A stretch of DNA of 17,898 bases from an uncultured Erysipelotrichaceae bacterium (GTDB lineage: Bacteria > Bacillota_I > Bacilli_A > RF39 > UBA660): the NCBI GenBank assembly GCA_902768065.1, contig CACXJP010000029.1, forward strand, positions 1 through 17,898. The letters run 5' to 3'. The translations under genes were made by a program, and so were the position numbers. This document shows, one piece after another, positions 13,052 to 17,898 of this stretch (position 1 is the first letter of the stretch; each line of letters opens with the position of its first letter). The notes beneath the pieces are model-generated. The model saw nothing but the letters and a program-made list of their open reading frames with translations. It ran no database searches and was not told where the DNA came from.

Positions 13052-13080
13052 ATTTTACACTTTAATTGTAAAAATGTCAA
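13052..13080 (-). promoter_or_regulatory. Promoter of the leader and small-gene operon
   Basis: Perfect TTGACA (13080-13075), 17 bases, TAAAAT (13057-13052) on the minus strand; transcript expected from about 13045. Confidence 0.78.
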
Positions 13081-13081
13081 T

Positions 13082-13114
13082 AAAAAAACTAATATTGAAC
13101 CAATCTCAATATTA
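13082..13114 (-). terminator. Intrinsic terminator
   Basis: A perfect 9-bp stem TAATATTGA / TCAATATTA (13090-13098 with 13106-13114), seven-base loop, then G and seven U residues on the minus strand. It insulates the promoter at 13052-13080 from upstream transcription. Confidence 0.75.
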
Positions 13115-13128
13115 ATCTCATTATACCA

Positions 13129-13156
13129 ATTATAACACTAAAAAAAGGACTTTCAA
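13129..13156 (-). promoter_or_regulatory. Possible promoter directly ahead of a terminator
   Basis: TTGAAA (13156-13151), 16 bases, TATAAT (13134-13129) on the minus strand. A transcript would meet the hairpin 13114-13082 almost at once, giving an RNA of about 40 bases or a read-through transcript into the leader. Confidence 0.35.
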
Positions 13157-13170
13157 GTATCAAGTGGTCC
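13140..13170 (-). terminator. Possible terminator after the frameshifted gene
   Basis: GGAC...GTCC (13170-13167 with 13150-13147) closing a 16-base loop, followed by seven U residues on the minus strand (13146-13140). The stem is short, so confidence is modest. A GGACCA-TTTC-GGACCA direct repeat lies at its upstream edge. Confidence 0.4.
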
Positions 13171-13189
13171 GAAATGGTCCAAAACAGCT

Positions 13190-13512
13190 TTATAAATTAG
13201 AATAATTTTTACACTTATTATATAGAAAATCGATATCTTTTTCTATCATCATATTTCCTAATTTTTCATAATATCTTAATGCCATCTCATACTCATTAAA
13301 TTCCTTTAACAATAAAGAAGATGCTAATATTGTTGCATCATCGCTAATAGCATAACAATATACTTCAAACAAATCACCAATCATATTAATTATTACCCCA
13401 TAATTATAATTTGCTTTAGTTAGTTCTAACTTTTTAACAAGATTCTTTTTCTGGGATCTTCTAAAAAAGAAAACTCTTTTAGTTTATTCAAATAATCTTT
13501 TATATTATTCAT
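13190..13512 (-). pseudogene. Small gene split by a frameshift (about 107 codons)
   Basis: The first part starts at ATG 13512 behind GGGGTG, reads MNNIKDYLNKLKEFSFLEDP and stops at TAG 13428-13426. The second part, in the -1 frame, continues without a stop from the same point (KKLELTKANYNYG) through a helical region ending YNKCKNYSNL at 13190. Restoring one A in the AAAAA run at 13436-13432 would give a continuous protein of about 107 residues with TPR-like helices (EMALRYYEKLGNMM). It is either a frameshift mutation or assembly error, or, less likely, programmed slippage at TTA-AAA-AGT followed by the stop. The downstream ORF alone, from ATG 13384, would be 64 residues. Function unknown. Confidence 0.6.
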
Positions 13513-13652
13513 AAAAAACACCCCAAAATTTCTATTATTTATTGATATTTAATTAAATGTATCTCTTTAATTTTATATAATACTATTAAATATTATTAAA
13601 GTAAATACAATTTATTATTTACATTTATTGATAAAAAAATATAGTTATAAAT

Positions 13653-13720
13653 AAAAAAAGAAGAATATTTAATCCATGAAAAATGCTTTTACATTTTTTT
13701 ACAGATTAATATTCTTCTTT
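13653..13720 (-). terminator. Terminator of the fibre/sortase operon
   Basis: A long stem formed by 13657-13674 and 13704-13720 (17 pairs with one bulged base) enclosing a 29-base loop and overlapping the sortase stop codon. It is followed on the minus strand by about seven U residues. It marks the end of the surface-fibre operon. The remaining 13521-13652 gap is AT-rich with no gene; a weak TTTACT-17-TATTAT promoter for the frameshifted gene may lie there. Confidence 0.75.
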
Positions 13721-14317
13721 GCTTGATAAATATAAAATTATTACTAATTGTCTATCATTTGTATTTTTTTTACATGTAATTAATGTTAATGTATTTTTAT
13801 TTGTATTTCTATTTACTTCAACATCTCCATCTTTTTTTACATCATATATCTTATCAACTACATAGATATATTTAGTTCCTTGATAATAGATATATGCTTG
13901 ATCATCAATACTAAGTTTATGTAATTGGTTAAAATATGATATAGCAGCTGTTCCATTATGTGCTTCTAACACTACATTCCCATTCAACTCAGTTGGTAAT
14001 GAACTTTCATTCATTATAGCAACATTTTTTTCAATAGTGTTTTCTTCGGAATGTAATGGGTAAACACCTCTTTTTAAATTGATTTTAGGTATTTCCAAAA
14101 TAAGAAGTAATTCTTGTTTAATATTTTCTTCTGCCTTATTATTTTCATCAATTGTTTTCTCTATTATTGATGTATCTTTTATATAATCATTTACTTTTGT
14201 ATTTTCTTTTTTTTCAGCAGTTTCTTTATAAAAAATAGGAATAATACCTACCATTATTCCTATTAATACCACTATAATTCCAAATATTAACTTTTTAGTT
14301 TTTCTTTTTATATGCAC
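13706..14317 (-). CDS. Sortase family transpeptidase of the fibre operon
   Basis: Membrane-anchored cysteine transpeptidase of 203 residues: basic start, one N-terminal membrane segment (about 10-30), a charged linker (31-70) and a sortase beta-barrel (about 72-200). The barrel has catalytic His120 in EAHNGTA, Cys182 in LTLITCKK and Arg189. The residue after His is Asn rather than the common Ser or Thr. The single N-terminal anchor and short length fit class B/D-like enzymes dedicated to one operon. The start is GTG 14317, overlapping the anchor-protein gene by 23 bases; its ribosome binding site is weak, implying coupling. Likely substrates are the adjacent anchored subunit with SPDTM and perhaps the matrix subunits. 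Last gene of the operon, with a strong terminator. Confidence 0.88.
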   Translation of the reverse strand: MHIKRKTKKLIFGIIVVLIGIMVGIIPIFYKETAEKKENTKVNDYIKDTSIIEKTIDENNKAEENIKQELLLILEIPKINLKRGVYPLHSEENTIEKNVAIMNESSLPTELNGNVVLEAHNGTAAISYFNQLHKLSIDDQAYIYYQGTKYIYVVDKIYDVKKDGDVEVNRNTNKNTLTLITCKKNTNDRQLVIILYLSSKEEY

Positions 14318-14939
14318 TCTTTATAATTCCAAATCCTATTAAAATAATTATAACAGAAAATACAAAAGCAAACGGAAAACTATTTTTCATTGTATCTGGA
14401 GAAGCAATAATTTCAACAGGTGGTTCACTATCATCATATTGAGCATAAAATGACCAATCAATATATGAAAAATCATTAAATTCTGTATTATCATAATTTT
14501 CTGATAATTTGGTTTCTACAACCATTTTAGAATTCTTAGATGGAGCGAAATTTCCAAGTAATATTGCCTTTTGAAGATCTATTCCTTGCTCGGTATAGTC
14601 AAGTCCTGTAGCTTTTCCTTCATAGATGACATTATCATCAAGTTTAATTTTCATCATGATATTATCTAGCAACTCATCTGCTTCTGCACTTTGTTCTCTT
14701 GGTACTATTTTGAAATATAAAGTATATTTAGTGTTTGTACCATTTTCAATTATTAATTTATCTGTGAAACTTTCACCTGGAGTCATATCAACATGTTTCA
14801 TAAATATATTTTCATCGATTAACTTGCTTTCATAGTATAATCTATTGTTTTCTTCCGTGAAATACAATTTATTTTCTTTAGCTTCAACTGATATAATACA
14901 AAGTGCAAATAGAGATATAAATAATACGAATTTTTTCAT
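14295..14939 (-). CDS. Anchored surface subunit with SPDTM sorting-like signal
   Basis: A 214-residue secreted protein with a signal peptide (1-20, MKKFVLFISLFALCIISVEA), a beta-sandwich body and a C-terminal sorting-type tail. The body has TasA/camelysin-like features: DMTPGESFTDKLIIENGT, ELLDNIMMKIKL, ILLGNFAPSKNSKM, SFYAQYDD. The tail is SPDTMKN (180-186), a hydrophobic segment (188-207) and KSAYKKKN. It has the shape of a cell-wall sorting signal, but the pentapeptide is SPDTM rather than LPXTG or NPQTN. It is followed by the sortase gene. I infer a base or anchor subunit fixing the SipW-dependent fibre to the wall. ATG 14939 has GGAGG six bases upstream. Confidence 0.75.
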   Translation of the reverse strand: MKKFVLFISLFALCIISVEAKENKLYFTEENNRLYYESKLIDENIFMKHVDMTPGESFTDKLIIENGTNTKYTLYFKIVPREQSAEADELLDNIMMKIKLDDNVIYEGKATGLDYTEQGIDLQKAILLGNFAPSKNSKMVVETKLSENYDNTEFNDFSYIDWSFYAQYDDSEPPVEIIASPDTMKNSFPFAFVFSVIIILIGFGIIKSAYKKKN

Positions 14940-14975
14940 AGCAAACCTCCTTGTCTTATTTTTAAATTATTAATA

Positions 14976-15662
14976 TTAACTAATAGTTACACTTGTTCCC
15001 CATACAGTTTGATATTGATCATATTGTACTGTTTCAACTGTAATAGTTAAAGTATAAGTACCACCAGCATATCCATTAGTAGTAGTTCTACATGTAACTG
15101 ATTTTACTGTTGTCATATCATCAGGTTTAGTCGTTGTTGTAGTATTATCATTTAAAGTATATGTACAAGTATCACTAGTACTAATTGTAACATTTGGATT
15201 AAATGTAACTGATTGAATTAAAGAACTTGTACTAGCATTTTTAGCAAGTTTTGTCTTATAGTAATAATAATCTTTTCCACCTTCAGTTGATTTAGTCCAT
15301 TTAGTACTTAAATCACTAGCAAAATTTATGATTGCTGCTCTATTTGGAGTTGGAGTAGCACTATCGGTTAATGAAAGTGGATCTCCATTAGCATCTACCC
15401 AAGATTCCGTATAAGAAACACGTACTGCTGCTTCTACATCACCTTTGTTAGTTGCAACAACGGTTTTATTTGTAGTTGTACCAGGTGTCCAATCATCAGG
15501 ACTTTCGAATGTTTCTACTACCTCCATTGAATATGGCTTTGTACCAAAAAGATTTTCAAATGTGTCAGTACTTGTAAAGTAAGCAATTGTTGCTCCTACA
15601 ATTCCTAATACAGCAACTAATAATAATGCAACTAATGATTTTTTACTTTTAATTTTCTGCAT
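14976..15662 (-). CDS. SipW-dependent matrix/fibre subunit 2 (BsaA/TasA-like)
   Basis: A 228-residue secreted protein. Its SipW-type signal (KSLVALLLVAVLGIVGATIAYF, then TSTDTFENLFG) has the G-x-T-x-A-Y-F-T cleavage-region pattern of TasA, CalY and BsaA. The mature part is a beta-rich domain starting ESPDDWTPG and containing TNKGDVEAAVRVSY (about 71-84), a threonine-rich stretch (173-179) and two Cys (166, 191) that may form a disulfide. The end, YQTVWGTSVTIS, matches the end of subunit 1 (SEIWGKNATITGG). The start is ATG 15662, ten bases after GGAGG; an upstream Met is too close to that site. It overlaps sipW by 14 bases. Role: exported structural subunit of an extracellular fibre, inferred from family and operon. 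Confidence 0.85.
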   Translation of the reverse strand: MQKIKSKKSLVALLLVAVLGIVGATIAYFTSTDTFENLFGTKPYSMEVVETFESPDDWTPGTTTNKTVVATNKGDVEAAVRVSYTESWVDANGDPLSLTDSATPTPNRAAIINFASDLSTKWTKSTEGGKDYYYYKTKLAKNASTSSLIQSVTFNPNVTISTSDTCTYTLNDNTTTTTKPDDMTTVKSVTCRTTTNGYAGGTYTLTITVETVQYDQYQTVWGTSVTIS

Positions 15663-16167
15663 CTTTTTCACTCCTCCCATTTTTATTATTTATATCAAAA
15701 GCTTCTGTGTTGCTAATCAGAAACTCAGATACCAAAATTATTATAGTGACTATTACAACTAGTGTTAGATTATCATTTACTGTTTTGATGTAATAGCCAA
15801 CATAAGGTATACTTAATTTCCCAACCTTTCCTCTAACATTTTCATAACGGATTTTATTTACATCTGACACTTTATTAGCATCTCCTTTTGTCTCAATAAA
15901 TCCATTATCAATATTTGCAATTCTATGAGAAACCATTTTATTATTGTTAGCATTAAACGTTATTACATCTCCAACTTTTAACTCTTTTTGTGAAACTTTT
16001 TTGTAATAAATAACGCTTCCTACCTTATATGTTGGTTTCATTGAACCAGATAGTACAACTACTGGATGATGCCCAAATATCATTGGTATACATACAATTG
16101 CATAAACAATAATTAATACATATGAGATAACAGCTAATATATGAATTGATTTCCTTATCACGACCAA
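15649..16167 (-). CDS. sipW: SipW-type signal peptidase I
   Basis: Membrane signal peptidase of the ER/archaeal-like type, which processes TasA/BsaA-class subunits. The 172-residue protein has membrane segments at about 8-30 and 133-151, catalytic Ser in VLSGSMKPT (Ser42), His in MVSHRI (His81, replacing the Lys of ordinary bacterial enzymes) and the conserved GDAN (95-98). The start is placed at TTG 16167, seven bases after GGGGGG; GTG 16161, which overlaps the preceding TGA as GTGA, is the alternative. It lies between the two genes whose products carry SipW-type signals, as in tapA-sipW-tasA and bsaA loci. Confidence 0.88.
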   Translation of the reverse strand: MVVIRKSIHILAVISYVLIIVYAIVCIPMIFGHHPVVVLSGSMKPTYKVGSVIYYKKVSQKELKVGDVITFNANNNKMVSHRIANIDNGFIETKGDANKVSDVNKIRYENVRGKVGKLSIPYVGYYIKTVNDNLTLVVIVTIIILVSEFLISNTEAFDINNKNGRSEKDAEN

Positions 16168-16754
16168 GTTACATCCCCCCCTGTAATTGTTGCATTCTTG
16201 CCCCAAATTTCAGAAATTGCAGAACTGTTGGCTTGAATTGCTTCAAAATTAAAATCCAATTCATAAGTATAAGTTTTATAATCATTGTAATAAGGCGACG
16301 TACTAATCAAACTTTCATTTAAGGAAATTGAATTAAGTACTTGTACAGACTCTTCAGCATTTAGTGTTTTTTTGTAATAGTACCATCCGTCTCCACCATC
16401 AACAAAATCATTTGTAAATGCAGTTGTCCAATTCTTTGTTACAACATTTACTCCATTAACATTGTTATCTAATGATAATTTAACTCCATTCACTTCTTTT
16501 CTCCATAATTCGTTATAATTAATTCTTAAAACTACTGGGGTATTTGTTTCTTCATTATTTACGAAACTTACTTTTTTTGTTCCCCATGTATCATTGAATT
16601 CTTCTTCTATTGTTACATTATAGGTCATTGCTTTAAATTGATTGGGAATTGCTATTTCCGTATAGTAATACGCAAAAGTTGTTCCAACAATGCCTAATAA
16701 ACATAACACAAGGAGAAAGATAAGTGGTTTTTTCTTTATTTTTCTAAACTTCAT
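16158..16754 (-). CDS. SipW-dependent matrix/fibre subunit 1 (BsaA/TasA-like)
   Basis: A 198-residue secreted protein with a basic start (MKFRKIKKKP), a hydrophobic SipW-type signal ending IVGTTFAYYYTE, and a beta-rich domain with NTPVVLRINYNELW (71-84), GDGWYYYKKTLNAEESVQVL (121-140) and a final SEIWGKNATITGGDVTW. It is clearly related in plan to subunit 2 but divergent and Cys-free in the mature part, so the fibre may be heteropolymeric or the two may have separate positions. ATG 16754 follows GGGAGG by eight bases and lies one base after the stop of the large surface protein. Overlaps sipW by 10 bases. Confidence 0.82.
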   Translation of the reverse strand: MKFRKIKKKPLIFLLVLCLLGIVGTTFAYYYTEIAIPNQFKAMTYNVTIEEEFNDTWGTKKVSFVNNEETNTPVVLRINYNELWRKEVNGVKLSLDNNVNGVNVVTKNWTTAFTNDFVDGGDGWYYYKKTLNAEESVQVLNSISLNESLISTSPYYNDYKTYTYELDFNFEAIQANSSAISEIWGKNATITGGDVTWS

Positions 16755-16755
16755 C

Positions 16756-17898
16756 TTAACTACCTCCCTGTACAACCTTATTTACTACTCTACCAAATGA
16801 ATGTAAGAATCCTTTTTTTACAAACTCATTTGTATATGTAATTTCATAATCATGTCCTTCTGCTACGATTAGATTACTTCCATCTGAAGTAATTGCTCCT
16901 GTAACACGTTTAATTGAATACTCTTGTGGAACAATTTCTTTTATTTTATATGTTGACGGATCAACAAATATTGTTTCACACTCATCTTTTTCAAGAGTTA
17001 TCCATGTTTCATATTGATTAATTGTTCCCGTTACATGAAACTGGAATGTATTCTCATTATAAGAGCTACTTATTTCTTTACATACCGTAATTTTTGATTG
17101 AATTTTGAAGCTATCACTTGCTTTATATTCTTTATCTACTAATTGATAATCATTATCTGCCAAAGCACCTTTTATCTCAGCTTCATTTGTAATAGTTCCA
17201 CTATCAGTTGCTAAAACTGTATAACTCGCATACAAATCTATACTTGAATTAGCTGCTAATGTATCAATATTTGCTACATGATCTGAAAGAACTGTGTAAC
17301 CTGTACCTGACTCAAAAGCTGAATTGTTATTATTTTCTTTTACTATTACATTTCTTATTGGAAATGATGCGGTATTTGAAACAGTTATTTTAAATCTTAC
17401 AGCATCGCCAACACGATAATAACTTTTATTACTAATAACTGTTTTTGTAATTGTTGGTTCAAAAGTTCCTGTTTGAACTTTCCATTCTCCATAAATTGTT
17501 ACATCATGATCAGGCATTTCAAATTCTGATTCTTTATACCAACCTAAGAATTTATATCCAGTTGGCTCTCCAAGTACATTCTCTGTCGTAACAGTTTCTC
17601 CTGGCTTATATGACCTTTCTTGAGGTAAATAATTCTCTGCATTCGGAGGTAAAACACCATCATAAAATTGATAAGTTACTTTATAGGTTACTTCTTCAAA
17701 TTCTCCAACTAAAACAACATTAGTTGATGGCATTGTAAAGTTTCTATCACTACTGATTGTTACATCTGTTGTTGTCCATCCTAAGAAACGATATCCATTA
17801 AATACATCTCCTGCTTTTAAGGAATCTAAGTTTACGATTGTTTCAGGATAGTATTCTTTCTCACTTGGCAAAACATATCCACTTGGTGTTGTACCAGT
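16756..17898 (-). CDS. Large repeat-containing surface protein (C-terminal 380 residues; 5' end outside window)
   Basis: The frame is open to the window edge, so this is the end of a larger protein. Domain order: two InlB-type (Listeria-Bacteroides) repeats (GYRFLGWTTTD...; GYKFLGWYKES..., about 30-140 of the visible part), a DUF11-like domain (YYRVGDAVRFKITVSNTA..., about 147-250) and a SpaA/Cna-B prealbumin-like domain (KITVCKEISSSYNENTF... to EITYTNEF, about 265-358). The tail is GFLHSFGRVVNKVVQGGS. There is no LPXTG motif and no C-terminal membrane segment. It is first of the visible operon genes and ends one base before subunit 1. A fibre-tip, adhesin or BsaC-like role is inferred from position and domains. 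Confidence 0.82.
   Translation of the reverse strand, partial: TGTTPSGYVLPSEKEYYPETIVNLDSLKAGDVFNGYRFLGWTTTDVTISSDRNFTMPSTNVVLVGEFEEVTYKVTYQFYDGVLPPNAENYLPQERSYKPGETVTTENVLGEPTGYKFLGWYKESEFEMPDHDVTIYGEWKVQTGTFEPTITKTVISNKSYYRVGDAVRFKITVSNTASFPIRNVIVKENNNNSAFESGTGYTVLSDHVANIDTLAANSSIDLYASYTVLATDSGTITNEAEIKGALADNDYQLVDKEYKASDSFKIQSKITVCKEISSSYNENTFQFHVTGTINQYETWITLEKDECETIFVDPSTYKIKEIVPQEYSIKRVTGAITSDGSNLIVAEGHDYEITYTNEFVKKGFLHSFGRVVNKVVQGGS

Noticed and set aside
1..17898. TGA as tryptophan (mycoplasma code)
   Set aside because: TGA serves as a natural stop in several well-defined genes (for example precursor 1 and matrix subunit 1), and tryptophan is TGG throughout.
1..17898. CRISPR array, IS element or integrase gene
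   Set aside because: No regularly spaced repeats, transposase or recombinase motifs were seen; the valS scar is the only hint of an insertion, and no mobility gene is in the window.

Overview
The window is very AT-rich and has the gene repertoire and signals of a low-GC Firmicute: consensus sigma-A promoters, AGGAGG-type ribosome binding sites, U-tailed terminators, and a spoIIB/radC/mreCD/spoIVF cluster in Bacillus order. TGA is used as a stop (for example at 460 and 16158), so this is not a code-4 mycoplasma. A gut-type, sporulating or once-sporulating Bacilli/Erysipelotrichia relative is my inference. Almost everything is on the minus strand. The only plus-strand gene is a LysR regulator at about 9.9-10.7 kb.

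Layout. 1-0.1 kb: start of rpsU. 0.29-3.24 kb: a compact peptide-export operon. It reads (minus strand) promoter, structured leader RNA with terminator, C39-peptidase ABC transporter, a small one-TM accessory protein, then two very short double-glycine precursor genes joined by start/stop overlaps. 3.28-3.45 kb: tRNA-Ala(TGC) with a perfect promoter and its own terminator. 3.46-7.24 kb: spoIIB-like, radC, mreC, mreD, spoIVFA, spoIVFB, in B. subtilis order but without maf, mreB, minC and minD. A strong hairpin lies between the shape genes and the sporulation pair, and spoIVFB probably starts at a non-canonical AUU. 7.3-8.95 kb: a short Rel/SpoT homologue (HD hydrolase, degenerate synthetase, TGS) preceded by a leader-peptide attenuator. 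8.99-10.74 kb: a zinc-phospholipase-C-like protein and a LysR regulator, divergent around a perfect 10-bp dyad.

10.75-13.7 kb is an accessory or scarred stretch. It holds an unknown gene, the 3' fifth of valS with its native terminator, four small unrecognised genes, a leader with two seven-codon ORFs and a terminator, and a frameshifted small gene.

13.65-17.9 kb is a SipW/sortase surface-fibre operon resembling the C. perfringens bsa and B. subtilis tasA loci. Its order is a large repeat-containing surface protein (partial), SipW-type matrix subunit 1, SipW signal peptidase, matrix subunit 2, a membrane-anchored subunit with an unusual SPDTM sorting-like motif, a sortase, and a terminator. 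Most of these genes overlap or touch, implying translational coupling and one assembly pathway.

The most interesting parts are the hidden precursor peptides and the RNA leader of the transporter operon, the relA leader-peptide attenuator, the double-minigene leader at 12.9-13.05 kb, and the fibre operon with a non-LPXTG anchor.
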